64,000 nucleotides of DNA, from contig BDDD01006391.1 of assembly GCA_001972305.1 (NCBI GenBank), positions 42,084 to 106,083 on the forward strand, read 5' to 3'. A program made the position numbers and the translations under genes. Below, piece by piece: positions 1-12,852 of the stretch. The notes beneath the pieces are model-generated. The model was not told where the DNA came from. It searched no databases and worked only from the letters and a program-made list of their open reading frames with translations. This stretch comes from Cephalotus follicularis. Lineage: Eukaryota; Streptophyta; Magnoliopsida; Oxalidales; Cephalotaceae. How positions within the stretch are numbered: position 1 is the first letter of the stretch; the number at the start of each line of letters is the position of its first letter.

Positions 1-135
1 GAAAACTCTAATTGTTATGTTCAACTGTAAATTCAATGCTTATCCATCTAAATTGTTGTACTGGTGTTTTAAGCAATGAAATCATGTTTTTAATACATAC
101 CTGCAACTATTTTATGGATTTATAATTTTTAAAAC
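1..135 (+). repeat. Element I left LTR, first visible part
   Basis: This AT-rich stretch is the middle of an LTR that starts outside the window. It resembles the F LTR around 845-1000 at low identity (for example the AAATTGTT-TACTGGT stretch). The LTR resumes at 49638 after the F insertion and ends at 51942. I saw no gene here. Confidence 0.6.
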
Positions 136-2742
136 TATAATAACCCGTTTCTATGTCTATGTTTTATTGTTATATGTTATGCTTTTATCTTTGTTATATG
201 CTATGTTTTATGTTTTATGTTTTGGACCGTTTGATTTTATTTCAAAAATTCATTGTTTTGGAATTCTGGGCATTAAGCGTCCACACTTTAGCATAAGAGT
301 CGACGCTTTAGCGTTAAGGTGTCATGGTTTCTTTCATGATGAAACACGTCGACGCCTATGCATTGTCATCGACGCCTTTTGTTTTAAAGGCTTAACCGTC
401 GACGCTTTTCCTTTACCGTCGATGCTTATGTCAAGTTTCCTTTTTTGTTTGGACGGTTGTTTCAGTTTTGAAACAAGTGTTTTTCTATAAACTGATTACT
501 CGTTTTTCATTTTTGTTTTGACATGTTTCTACTTATATGGTAAGCATTCAACCTGCACGATTTGGTGTTGAATTCAACATGTTTTCTTCTCTTTTAAACT
601 CCAGTAACCTGCACAAATTTTTCTAAACCAAAAGAAACACCATTTTCTCACAACCATTTCTTCTGCATTATTCTTCCATGTTTTGGTGTCATTTGAAGGT
701 ATTTTCTAAACAAAAGTTTTAGTTCTCGTGATATATTATTGATATTGATCATTACATTATACCAAATATGTTAGAAATCATTTTGATTATGAACTTTATA
801 AGCCCTGTTTTGAAATATTTCTGCTGCCATTTTTCAATTGTATGTTCATGCATTTATGTGTTTAAATTGTTATACTGGTATTTACAAGCGTAAAAGTCAT
901 GTTTTAGCATCTGTATGTTGTTGTTCTATGATTGGAACAAAGAAGCTGAATTATAGTTCATGGTTTTGCAAAGTACTGCAACTTATATAACACTATATAT
1001 AACTCATGGTTGAGAAACCATGTTTTGAAAGTTTTTGTTGTCATGTGTAACATGTAAATTCATGATTGAGGTATTTCAATTGTTTTACCTAATTTACAAT
1101 CATAGTAGACATATTTCAGAACTTACATGTTGCTGTTTTAAAGTAGCATGTCTAAGAAAAATTGAGTTTTACAACTATTTGTGCATCTTGCATGTTGCTA
1201 AGCGTCGACTATTTTTCGTTTTTTTCGACGCTTAGGTCTTAACTGTCGACGCTTTGGTTGTGTGTTTTATGTAAGCGTCGATGCTTTCATAGTGTTTTAT
1301 TATGCATACTATCGATGCTTAGCTATGTGTTATCATTTTACCGTCGACACTGTTGTAGTGTTTTGCAATGCATTGCTTCGACGTTTTGACCAACAGTTAG
1401 TAATTGTCACACCCCGTTCTCCATACAACAATGGTAATTAGTTAATAATCCAGTGTTAAACAAAACTCATAAAATAAATTCCAATACTCAAATTGCGGAA
1501 GCATTCGATAAACTGGATTACTTAAAATATTATCCGCACACAGCCCATACTACGTGCCTTCAGTTACAAAACTAGTTATAAAATACATGTCTGAAATGTA
1601 ATTATAACATACGGAGTACGACATTATTACAAGACTCACTTTAACAATAACAGAAAAGAAGCCTAAAAGTATGGCTTCAGCAGCACTTGTCCAAATCTTC
1701 GTCAATCTGAAATTGTAGGGGTTAGCCATTGCCCTAACTTGGCTAAGTAGGAATAATGCATGAAAAAGAATATATAGATGCAACATGTATGACATTTTAT
1801 ATTGAAAATAGCATATTTAAGTATTCCAATATATAAGCAATCATGCCAAGTGGCCATAGACAGTACAATTCAAGAATACTGCACAAGGGTAAAATAAATC
1901 AATACGATGGTTGGGTGACACATGTTGCTAACTCCTAGCACCAACTGCGCACCACCTATCTATCACCCTACACTTCGAACATGATAGATCAGGTAAAAAT
2001 TACTATCAGCATTAGAGGGAAGTTTAACAATTAAGATCTGCATTGCAGACAATTTGGGTGGAGACTCTAGCCAACTCCTGGAACCTAGGACCACCTCCAT
2101 AGCCAGTGACATCTACCATCACTCGACTAATGGAATTAGCATAGACAATCAATACAATCAATCAATCACAATATTACATACATTTGTAATATGCAATATA
2201 GTAGTAGTTTTCTTTTAGAAACATTTAACCATTCAATAACTGTGCATCTCCTTGGAGGAAATAGTAACAATAGTTCTCGTAAGGAACAACAATATCAGCA
2301 GCACCCCTCATTGGAGGAAAATAGTAAATCAGTAGGTTTCATTTGAAAATGATAGTTGAAATCCTTAGTTGTGCATATAGCACTAAGTTGGTTCAGTCCT
2401 TTGAAAATAAGGGAACAATAGTGTTTATGAACACCTAATCAGTATACACTAATTGTAACAGTAGCATATACAGCAGAATAGCAAAAGAATAGTAGCAATT
2501 CAAGGATTCAACAGGGTCATTAGCTTACCATAGTCATTCTTGCACAATTCTTACAAGGAATGCATAAGTTGTTTAATTCCAGAAATGTAACTACATACGG
2601 CTAGGGTTGAATGTTAGAATCATCCCATGTGGAGGCCAATGTGGTTACATACAATTTTTAAGCCTAACAGTACATAATATTAGAAATTATCTCTTGGCAG
2701 TCGACTGTTCTTAAGAATAGCTGACTGTTTCCATTGAGCAGT

Positions 2743-5440
2743 TGTCACGCCCCCCGTTTTTCCCCAGTGGACAACATTAAAGCGGTAAGGCAATCAACAC
2801 AATATAATTGAGCTCATGCGATAAAACGTATAAACAAAATCTTCAGTAGCGGAAGCAATAACACGAAAAGCTGAATTCAAACATGTATCACGCATCCCGT
2901 ACTACATGACACCCAACAGTTTCTGATAAAACCCCAAATAATAATCGATCACCCAAAACGGAGCATGATAAAACAGTACAGGATAACAAATAACCCATGT
3001 TACAATAATCCAATTAACATGACCAATGTTCATTAACTCTGTACAAGAAATAAGAGGAAAAATTCAGTCTTCTCCTTAAGTCTCCTTGCATGCTCCATGT
3101 CAAATCCACTCCATCAATCTGTTACAGTAGGGGTTAGCCTTTGTCCTCACTCGGCTAAGTGAATAAACTCATAAATACAGTTCGAGGTATATGATAATGA
3201 GTATCTTGAATGAATGCATTATGATGCAGTACAGTATCTATATAACGCAGTATATATATCACAGTGTATACATGTATAAAGTATATGCATGTTAACAGTA
3301 CATGTAGAACCTCATAAGGCTATATCAACACAAGCAGTAAATATGTTCCAAAAGGAACCAGACAATCCAGTCATCATGACCGTCGCCACCTCCTGGCCCC
3401 AATGTCATGCACTCTTACCCCATCCCCGCTTGCGAACGGTTTGGAGTAAGTCCTCCGTACAGGTTGCTTAGCACGTCGGCTAAACAATCAACATGTTATT
3501 AGCACCGCTGCTAATAATCAACAAGCACACACATTTCACAGTACAAGTCAAGCAATAAAATATAAATCACTTGATCAAATATATTTGTTTAAAATATATT
3601 ACTCCATTTCCAGGTAGTGATAAGTTATAAAACTTAAAACAATACATTTGATTGTGTAACCAATCCTTTAAACATTTCTCCGTCTTTGGAAAATACTTTC
3701 CCCAGTCATTTCGAAAATATATATATTCATATGTTGACAAATATACATTTTTGTACAATAATGATTTTAATAATCATACAAGCTTTTCAAAACGGTTAAC
3801 ACTTTTTAGAAATCAACCATAATGCAATTCACAGTAATAATGCAAACATATGCACAGAATGCATCTAGGGTCGTTCTAGAGTCGTTTCGGGTCTAACGGG
3901 TCCCATTCGAGTGAAATTTCTTCAAACAGGGAGATAGGCGTCGATGTCTATTCCCATGGCGGAGACGTCTTTACCCCAAGGCGTCAGCCCTCGTACAGTT
4001 ATTCCCAGGCATTTTTGGACCGAAGACGTCAATGCTTTTCCAAAGACATCGATGTCTTTATGATACCAGGAGGTATCAACTTGCGAATCTGGATTCTAGA
4101 GGGAAGAATCCGGCCCCTAAACCCTCGTGTAAGCAATACTCACCCTCTCAAGGCGTAAGAAATGCTACTGGTTATCAGGATATGTAACCAGAACATCAAT
4201 CCGTAATCAACATGTAACCACGAGTGGCCAAATCACCATCAACACTAAACATTACAGTTCTATGATTACCCAGAAAAGGCGTCGATGCTTTTACTCAAAC
4301 ATCGATGTCTTTTTCATCCACACACGAAGACATCGACGTCTTCAGGTAGACGTCGACGTCTGTTCAGTCCAGAACGTCATTTCCACAGTTTCAACACAAC
4401 AGGTTATTAACCAAATTATCCATTACACAATCCAGTTCACATATTCATGCAATCTGCACATGCATGTTCACTCCGTACATCGCAGTAGTCATAACCACAA
4501 TTCAAGATTTCAATTCATCCATTAACATGCAATTCATCAATGACATTTCATTAACTTAGAACCCAAAATGCATGTATAAGATCATCACTTTCCCCTACCT
4601 TGTTGTTCCAAGTTAGGAACTGGAAAGTCCACCTCTTTGTGTTCCAAGATTCTGACCACAGCAGCTCCAAGTTCCTCTCAGCAACTGCAATCCACGAGCT
4701 CCAAGTCTGTAGCTCAAATCAAGCTCAACAATGGTGGTTCTATCTTTTCCCTCTCTTTCTCTGTTGTATCTCCTTTCACACTGTTTTTAGATGAGAAGGA
4801 GGGGAAGGAAGAGGTGTTTTATTATGGCTGAAACCCTCCCCTCTTCTCTTGCTTCACAGATACCCACACACTCTCGTGCTCACCCTTCTCACTCTCTGGT
4901 TTTGGCTCGTTTTCCTTCCCTTCTGCGGGTTACAGATGTAGAAGGAATATCCTCTTGCATGCACCATGTCAAGGACACGTTTGGAGCATGCCTGGCAACA
5001 CACCAGCATGATCAGCTTGTCGCTTTGTGCATGTCAAGGCATCTGGATGATGCCTCAAAAATTACCCATTGCATGTTACTCTGTCAGTTCATAACGTGAC
5101 TGATATACTTTTCAAAGACGTCGACGTCTTTCCTTAGACGTCGATGTCTTTTCCTTTTTCATAAGAGGGTGTTTGTCTCTTCACCCTGCATCGACATGCA
5201 TGTCCATGCATTCACGTGCATCTGGGTTCCCATAGGCATCGACGTCTTTCCAAAGACATCGACGCGTTTACCTCAAAATGCACCGTTTTCTAGTTTAACA
5301 CACACATTTCTTTCCCAAAGCAATATTTAGGGTTTGTTAGGATCTTTGAGGTTGAAATCTCAAGCATTTCCATTAATTCCAGCATAAGATTACATCTTAA
5401 AACGAAGCATTTTACAATAACGAAAATACCGGGCGTTACA
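2743..5440 (-). repeat. A 3' LTR
   Basis: It runs TGTCACGCCCCC to GGGCGTTACA on the plus strand, with TG...CA termini, next to the PPT. It carries the TTAGCC/GGCTAA hairpin at about 3127-3160. GACGTC/GTCGAC palindromes lie at 3935-4060, 4275-4370, 5110-5160 and 5230-5270, including a perfect 18-bp one at 5114-5131. There is no gene inside. Confidence 0.93.
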
Positions 5441-5454
5441 TCCACCCCTCCTTC
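5441..5454 (-). other. A polypurine tract
   Basis: On the minus strand this reads GAAGGAGGGGTGGA and abuts the 3' LTR. A PPT primes plus-strand DNA synthesis. A palindrome (5461-5476) sits 6 bases upstream in the transcript. Confidence 0.9.
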
Positions 5455-5485
5455 AACAAACTTCGTCCTCGAAATTAACACAACA

Positions 5486-6062
5486 CTAAAATAAATGCGG
5501 GTAACGTTCTTGGATGTCATCCTCATGTTCCCAAGTCTCTTCATCCGGCCGATGAAATTGCCACTGAACCTTTACCATCAGAATGGACCGGTTCCTTAAT
5601 ACTTGTGTCTTCCAATCGAAGATTTTCGCAGGAAAGATCATCCCTCACTGTAACCGAGTCATAATCCAGGGCATGTGATGGATCTCGGATATAACCTCGT
5701 AGCATCGATACATGGAAGACATCATGTATACCCGACAAGGTAGGAGGCAAGGCTAGCTGATAAGCTGCCTCCCCAACCCTCTCCAGAATCTCAAAAGGAC
5801 CAATATAGCGTGGCGCTAGCTTGCCCTTCTTCCCGAATCTTTGCACCCCCTTCCACGGAGATACCTTCAAAAACACGTAATCCCCAACATTGAAGGTTAA
5901 AGGCCTTCTCTTCACACTTTTGGCATAGGTCTTCTGCCGACTTCATGCCTCTAGCAACTTCTCTCTGATGAACTTGACTTTCTCTGAAGTCTCCTCCATC
6001 AAATCTGACCCAAGAAATGGTCGTTCACCAACCTCGTCCCAACAGACGGGTGACCTACACTT
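5486..6062 (-). pseudogene. A integrase C-terminus: GPF/Y module and chromodomain, frameshifted
   Basis: The GPF/Y part is open at 5541-5915 and shows RYIGPFEILERVG and [15 protein letters not shown], typical of the chromovirus integrase C-terminus. The chromodomain lies in a second minus-strand frame ending with a TAG at 5486-5488 and shows VQWQFHRPDEETWE. A frameshift around 5615-5640 separates the two. In this family the chromodomain is thought to steer integration to heterochromatin marks. A stop also lies upstream near 5940, between the integrase core and GPF/Y. Confidence 0.85.
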
Positions 6063-6922
6063 TCACCCATACAGTGCCTCGTATGGAGCCATACAAATAC
6101 TCGCGTGATACCTGTTATTATAAGAAAACTCTATCAGAGGGATATGGTCTTCCCAGGTTCCACCAAAATCGATAACACAAGCCCGAAGCATATCCTCTAA
6201 GGTTTGGATGGTACGCTCCGACTGTCCGTCTGTCTGAGGGTGGAAAGCACTACTGAGATTCAATCTTGTTCCGAAGGCTGTCTGAAATCTCTTCCAGAAG
6301 TTGGAAGTGAAGATCGAATCCCTATCGCAAACGATGCTCACCGGAACACCGTGCAGTCTCACAATCTCCTTCACATATAATCGAGCCAACTTGCTCACAG
6401 AATCAGTGACATGTGTAGGCAAGAAGTGTGCTGATTTGGTGAGTCTATCAACAATAACACACACGGCTTTATGACGATGCCTAGTCAGTGGAAATCCAGA
6501 AACAAAGTCCATCGTGATGTGTTCCCATTTCCTTCCCATTTCCACTCCGCCACTGGTAATGATTGCAACAGTCCCGCAGGTCTCTGGTGTTCGGCCTTGA
6601 CCCTCTGGTAAGTCAAACACTTCGTGACATACTCTGCAATTTCGCGTTTCATGCCGGTCCACCAGTAAGTCTTCTTCATATCTTGGTACATCTTGGTGCT
6701 ACCGGGATGAATACTGTACAGGGATTTATGAGCCCCGCGGAGTAACTCATCCTTCAATCTTGGTTCATTCGGAAGACACACACGTCCCCGATATCTCAAA
6801 ATACCATCAGCATGCACTCGAAAATCGGATTCCAAGTCCAGGTCCTCCCGAATTCGTTGCAACTCCGAATCGTGTGGTTGTGCATCCCTGATGTGATCCA
6901 GTAACACAGGCTGTACTCGCAT
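6063..6922 (-). pseudogene. A integrase zinc finger and catalytic core, frameshifted
   Basis: Integrase joins the cDNA to the host chromosome. The N-terminal HHCC finger is open at 6485-6922 with [15 protein letters not shown], but the last C-x-x-C pair reads CLTYQ, so one zinc cysteine is lost. The core (6063 to about 6600, another frame) shows the expected D, D and E positions in [14 protein letters not shown] and DGQSERTIQ. The break is an exact 11-bp tandem duplication, TTCCCATTTCC twice at 6522-6543, absent from the sister element B. Confidence 0.88.
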
Positions 6923-7455
6923 GTCGGCTAGAAAGATCCCCGGTGATTAATTGAACGGAGACCACTCTTGGAAGTCTTCTAACATCTTCCACTACGACAC
7001 CATTGTACTGGCAACCATAGCCTTGTGGCTCAAGGCATCAACGACTACATTTGCTTTCCCCGGGTGGTACTGGATACTGCAGTCATAATCATTAAAGAAC
7101 TCTACCCACCTGCGCTGTCTCATGTTCACTGTGTCCTGACAAAACAGGTACCTCAAACTTCTATGATCGGTAACGATCTCAGACTGCGCCCCATAAAGAT
7201 AGTGTCTCCACTTCTGAAGGGTGAAAATAATAGCTGCAAGTTCAAGGTCATGAGTTGGGTAGTTTTCTTCATACGGCTTCAGCTTCTAGAAGCATAAGCG
7301 ATCACCCTTCCTCGCTGCATCAGCACGCAGTTCAAGCCCTTACCCGATGCATCACTATAGACTGGAAAGCCCTCATTACCCTCAGGCAATGCCAACATAG
7401 GAGCGGAAAACAACCGATCCTTCAGTTCACGGAAACTAGCTTCGCAATCATCATC
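6923..7455 (-). pseudogene. A RNase H region, broken
   Basis: RNase H removes the RNA strand of the cDNA hybrid. The motif VYSDASGKGL (first catalytic Asp) can be read on the minus strand. The frame breaks near 7285 by a 1-nt deletion where B keeps [11 protein letters not shown]. The codon after the RT frame is a TAG at 7456-7458 where B has Trp (TGG), consistent with a G-to-A transition. Another stop sits near 6947 where B reads FNQSPG. Confidence 0.8.
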
Positions 7456-8877
7456 CTAGACAAATAAGGTCTTCTTTTGGGTCAGTCTAGTCAAGTGCTC
7501 AGCTATCCTTGAGAAGTTCTGGATAAACCTCCTGTAATACCCTGCCAAGCCAAGAAAACTGCGTACCTCCGTCACATTCTTCGGCTGTGGCCAATCTCGT
7601 ACCACCTCTGTCTTGGACGGATCAACCGCCAAACCTTCTCCAGATACAATGTGACCAAGAAAGATCACACGGTCAAGCCAAAATTCACACTTACTGAATT
7701 TGGCGTACAGCTGCTGCTCTCGGAGATTCTGCAAAGCCAACCTCAGGTGGTAAGCATGCTCTTCCTCACTCCTTGAGTATACAAGTACGTCGTCAATAAA
7801 CACAACGACAAACTGGTCCAGGTACGGTCGAAATACATCGTTCATCAATGACATGAATGCAGCCGGTGCATTGGTAACACCAAAAGGCATCACAAGGAAC
7901 TCATAGTGACCGTATCTTGTCCGGAAAGCAGTCTTCTCAATATCTCCTTCCCTCACCCTCAACTGGTGATATCCTGATCTCAAATCAAGTTTCGAGAACA
8001 CACTCGCCCCTTGCAACTGGTCGAACAAATCCTCGATGTGGGGTAAAGGATACTTGTTCTTGATAATTGCTTTGTTCAACATTCTGTAGTCGATGCAGAG
8101 CCTTATCGACCCATCCTTCTTTTTGACAAACAGTACAGGCGCACCCCACGGGGAAACACTGTGTAGAATAAAACCCTTATCGATCAGATCCTGTAACTGC
8201 AATTTCAGTTCCCTCAATTCTGCAGGAGCCATTCTATATGGTGCTTTAGAAATAGGAGCTGTACCTGGTATAAGATCGATAACAAACTCCATATTCCTCT
8301 TCGGTGGCAAAGATCCCAAGTCATCAGGAAATACATCTGGAAATTCACACACCACTGGGATCTCCTCCAGGTTCAAGCCCTTCTCCTTCCTCCAGTCAAT
8401 TACGTGAGCAAGATATCCTTCGCATCCTTTCTCGAGGTACTTCGATGCACGGATGAAGGATATAATCGGTGTAGAAAACCCCTTGTCTCCCTTAAAATGG
8501 AAAGTAGTACCATCGGGCAGACGAAAATCAACTGTCTTGCTGTAGCAGTCCATGTAAGCATGATGTGCTGACAGCCAATCCATCCCCAAAATAACGTCGA
8601 AGTCGCGGATAGGCAATACTATCAAATATGCATACAAGGAAATGCCTGCCATAGACATCTCACAACCCCTATATATGGTATCTGTATACATGGAAACTCT
8701 GGCAGGTGTACTCACATCCAAGGTATATGGCATACAGTCTGGTGTTACATCTAAACATGATGCAAAATGTGACGAAATAAAGGAATGTGAAGCTCCAGGG
8801 TCCATCAATACTCTAGCAGAAAAACCATAAATATACAGTGTACCTCCAACGACCGAGGTAGACTCCGGAACCTCTGT
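7456..8877 (-). pseudogene. pol: A protease and reverse transcriptase, long open part of pol
   Basis: This is the longest open stretch in the window, open from 8877 to a TAG at 7456-7458; residue numbers below count from the Met at 8808. The retropepsin active site is [10 protein letters not shown] (Asp3), and the [11 protein letters not shown] motif is at 69-79. The RT domain is about residues 205-430. It has [31 protein letters not shown] (Asp275) and FIDD (339-340 being the catalytic pair), then [11 protein letters not shown]. All three RT aspartates are present. A TAG at 8878-8880 separates it from gag. It is one piece of a polyprotein that is no longer continuous. Confidence 0.9.
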
Positions 8878-8994
8878 CTATGAAAGGGTAAAAACTCTAC
8901 CTTTCGCAATGCCTTTGCCAGTGTCCCTTCGCTGTGAAGGTCCCGCTGCGGTCCTGCTGCTAATAGCTGGTCCAGTAGGTGTTGTAGCCTGACT

Positions 8995-10043
8995 CTTCGG
9001 GCAATCTCTCACGGAATGGCCAGATGCCCCACACCTTATACATAGTCCATTCATCCTCCAGCAATCCTTCTATAAGTGGCCCTTACGAGCACAGTGATAA
9101 CAAGCTCCAATTCCCGCATTACTCCCCTGACTAGGAGTACCCTGTGTGGCAGTCTGTCCAGATCTATTCTTTGATGATTTAGTCAGAGAACCACCGCCTT
9201 GCCATTTTGAAGAAGCTGGTCTTGTTGGGCTCTATTTATTTTGTTGTGCTCGGGCCCTCTCTGCTCGGTCCTCACTGGATATGCTTTCCAGCAGCCTCGC
9301 TTTTTTAGTACCTCCGAAAAAGTACCCAGCTCCATAGCCCTAATCCTCAACCGAAGATCTTGTCGCAAACCCCTCAGAAATCTCCGTATCTTTTTCACGT
9401 CATCAGCTACCAGATAAGGTGAATGTTTGTCTAGCTCCATAAACCTGGCCTGGTACTCGGCCACAATAATCTCCCCTTGACGTAACTCAAGAAGCTCTGT
9501 CTCCCTCCGTTCTTGCTCAACCCAGGGTACATAGGAATCGAGGAACTCTGTCTGGAATCTCTCCCATGTAGCATCGAGTCCAACTGACTCCCACAACGCT
9601 TTAACCATCTCCCACCAGTGAGTGGCCTCTCCCCATAGACGGTACGCGGCAAACTTCAATTTATGTTCGTCTGTACAGTCCATTACTTCAAAGATTTTCT
9701 CCAAGTCTTGTAGCCACCTCTCAGCGATGGTAGCATCTAGCTCTCCCCGAAAGCTGGGCGGATTCTGATGCATGAATCTCTCAATGTTCATCCCAAACTG
9801 ATTACTATCCTCCCCTGGGCACTGGTCAGGAGCCCTGTGTCGTGGTTGTGCTTGCGCATAATTCCTGCGCAATTCCTCCGCATCAGCCATATTAAAGGCC
9901 ATATGTTGTTGAAAGTAGTCTGCGATACGAACCATCGGATCTCTCTCGTCCAAGGGAACATTCATTCCTCGCGGCATATTTGCTTCCTCAGGGGCATTGG
10001 CTCCAACAGCTCTAGCCCTAGCGCGCGTTCTCCTTCGGTCCAT
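8995..10043 (-). pseudogene. gag: A gag with two CCHC zinc knuckles, broken
   Basis: Gag forms the cytoplasmic particle and binds the RNA. The ATG at 10043 lies about 100 bases after the primer site. The retrotransposon gag core includes FMHQNPPSFRGELDA, WLQDLEKIFEVMDCTDEHK and ATHWWEM. The frame shifts near 9310, after FSEVL. Two knuckles follow: C-x2-C-x4-H-x4-C at about 9060-9102, with an in-frame TAG at 9070-9072, and CIRCGASGHSVRDC at 9001-9042. Confidence 0.88.
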
Positions 10044-10139
10044 TTGTTCCTATAAGAAGGATGAGGGTTAGTCACGACTTTAGGAAAACAATTTTTTGAT
10101 TGCCAAGGAAAGTATCCTAGCTAAGCATATATGGAATAT

Positions 10140-10151
10140 GCTCTGATACCA
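10140..10151 (-). other. A primer binding site, initiator Met tRNA
   Basis: The minus strand reads TGGTATCAGAGC, complementary to the 3' end of plant initiator-Met tRNA. It is separated from the 5' LTR by three bases. Confidence 0.92.
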
Positions 10152-10154
10152 TGT

Positions 10155-12852
10155 TGTCGCGCCCCCCGTTTTTCCCCAGTGGACAACATTACAGCGATAA
10201 GGCAATCAACACAATATAATTCAGCTCATACGATAAAACGTATAAACAAAATCTTCAGTAGCGGAAGCAATAACACGAAAAGCTGAATTCAAACATGTAT
10301 CACGCAACCCATACTACGTGACACCCAACAGTTTATGATAAAACCCCAAATCATAGTCGATCGCCCAAAACGGAGCGTGATAAAATAGTACATGATAACA
10401 AATAACCCATGTTACAATAATCCAATTAACATGACCAATGTTCATTAACTCAGTACAAGAAATAAGAGGAACAATTCAGTCTTCTCCTTAAGTCTCCTTG
10501 CATGCTCCATGTCAAATCCACTCCATCAATTTGTTACAGTAGGGGTTAGCCTTTGTCCTCACTCGGCTAAGTGAATAAACTCATAAATATAGTTCGAGGT
10601 ATATGATAATGAGTATCATGAATGAACGCATTATGATGCAGTACAGTATATATATATAACGCAGTATATATATCGCAGTGTATACATGTATAAAGTATAT
10701 GCATGGTCACAGTACAGGTAGAACCTCATAAGGCTATATCAACACAAGCAGTAAATATGTTCCAAAAGGAACCAGACAATCCAGTCATCATGACCGTCGC
10801 CACCTCCTGGCCCCAACGTCATGCACTCTTACCCCATCCCCGTTTGCGAACGGTTTGGAGTAAGTCCTCCGTACAGGTTGCTTAGCACGTCGGCTAAACA
10901 ATCAACATGTTATTAGCACCGCAGATAATAATCAACAAGCACACACATTTCACAGTACAAGTCAAGCAATAAAATATAAATCACTTGATCAAATATATTT
11001 GTTTAAAATATATTACTCCGTTTCCAGGTTGTGATAAGTTATAAAACTTAAAACAATACATTTGATTGTGTAACCAATCCTTTAAACATTTCTCCGTCTT
11101 TGGAAAATACTTTCCCAGTCATTTCAAAAATATATATATTCATATGTTGACAAATATACATTTTCGTACAATAATGATTTTAATGATCATACAAGCTTTT
11201 CAAAATGGTTAACACTTTTTAGAAATCAACCATAATGCAATTCACAGTAATAATGCAAACATATGCCCAGAATGCATCTAGGGTCGTTCTAGAGTTGTTT
11301 CGGGTCTAACGGGTCCCATTCGAGGGAAATCTCTTCGAACAGGGAGATAGGCGTAGATGTCTATTCTCATGGCGTCGACGTCTTTACCCCAAGGCGTGAG
11401 CCCTCATACAGTTATTCCCAGGCATTTTTGGACCGAAGACGTCGATGCTTTTCGAAAGACATCGGTGTCTTTATGATACCCGTAGGTATCAACTCATGAA
11501 TCTCGATTCTAGAGGGAAGAATCCGGCCCCTAAACCCTCGTGTAAGCAACACTCACCCTCTCAAGGCGTAAGAAACGCTACTAGTTATCAGGATATGTAA
11601 CCAGAACATCAATCCGTAATCAACATGTAACCACGAGTGGCCAAATACCCATATGTAGTAAACATTACAGTTCTATGATTACCCAGAAAAGGCGTCGATG
11701 CTTTTACTCAAACATCGATGTCTTTTTCATCCACACACGAAGACATCAACGTCTTCAGGTAGACGTCGACGTCTGTTCAGTCCAGAATGTCATTTCCACA
11801 GTTTCAACACAACAGGTTATTAACCAAATTATCCATTACACAACCCAGTTCACATATTCATGCAATCTTCACATGCATGTTCACTCCGTACATCACAGTA
11901 GTCACAACCACAATTCAAGATTTCAATTCATCCATTAACATGCACTTCATCAATGACATTTCATTAACTTAGAACCCAAAATGCATGTATAAGATCATCA
12001 CTTTCCCCTACATTGTTGTTCCAAGTTAGGAACTGGAAAGTCCACCTCTTTGTGTTCCAAGATTCTGACCACAGCAGCTCCAAGATCCTCTCAGCAACTG
12101 TAATCCACGAGCTCCAAGTCTCTAGCTCAAATCAAGCTCAACAATGGTGGTTCTATCTTTTCCCTCTCTTTCTCTGTTTTGTCTCCTTTCACACGGTTTT
12201 TAGCTGAGAAGGAAGGGAAGGAAGAGGTGTTTTATTATGGCAGAAACCCTCCCCTCTTCTCTTGCTTCATAGATACCCACACACTCTTGTGCTCACCCTT
12301 CTCACTCTCTGGTTTTGGCTCTTTTTCCTTCCCTTATGCGGGTTATAGATATTGAAGGAATATCCTCTTGCATGCACCATGTCAAGGACACGTTTGGAGC
12401 ATGCCTGGCAACACACCAGCATGATCAACACGTAGCTTTGAGCATGTCAAGGCATCTGGATGATGCCTCAAAAATTACCCATTGTATGTTACTCTGTCTG
12501 TTCCCAACGTGACAGATATACTTTTCAAAGACGTCGACGTCTTTCCTTAGACGTCGATGTCTTTTAATTTTTCATAAGAAGTTGTCGATGTCTTCACCCT
12601 ACATCGACGTGCATGTCCATGCATTCACGTGCATCTGGGTTCCCATAGGCGTCGACGTCTTTCCAAAGACATCGACGCGTTTACCTCAAAACTGCACCGT
12701 TTTCTAGTTTAACACACATTTCTTTCCCAAAGCAATATTTAGGGTTTGTAAGCATCTTTGAGGTTGAAATCTCAAGCATTTCCATTAATTCAAGCATTTG
12801 ATTACATCTTAAAATGAAGCATTTTACAATAACAAAAATACCGGGCGTTACA
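10155..12852 (-). repeat. A 5' LTR
   Basis: It begins TGTCGCGCCCCC and ends GGGCGTTACA, and is collinear with 2743-5440. It carries the hairpin at about 10539-10572 and palindromes at 11350-11480, 11690-11775, 12527-12570 and 12645-12685. The 18-bp palindrome at 12527-12544 is identical to the one in the other LTR. TSD GCAGT follows at 12853-12857. Confidence 0.93.

Larger units (their letters stand above)
2743..12852 (-). mobile_element. Element A: complete Ty3/gypsy chromovirus, TSD GCAGT
   Basis: A is a 10.1 kb minus-strand LTR retrotransposon with perfect 5-bp target duplications (GCAGT at 2738-2742 and 12853-12857). In transcript order it has: 5' LTR 10155-12852, initiator-Met primer site 10140-10151, gag, protease-RT, RNase H, integrase, GPF/Y plus chromodomain, PPT 5441-5454, 3' LTR 2743-5440. 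The LTRs are both about 2,698 bp. I counted roughly 15 differences in their first 250 bp by eye, so the insertion is not recent. Reading frames are broken by stops, a 1-nt deletion and an 11-bp duplication, so it cannot encode its own proteins as it stands. Confidence 0.93.

Noticed and set aside
131-135. A TSD for element F
   Set aside because: AAAAC on the left and GCAAT on the right do not match; the similar GCAAC at 113-117 would need an LTR start that the right LTR does not support.
4262-5099. Open frames of 60-100 residues in the A LTRs, repeated at 11675-12512
   Set aside because: They are duplicated because the LTR is duplicated, differ by non-coding type changes, and show no domain.
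10140-10151. tRNA gene fragments at TGGTATCAGAGC sites (also 41945-41956, 51947-51957)
   Set aside because: Only the 12 bases complementary to the tRNA end are present, at the LTR border, as expected of primer sites.
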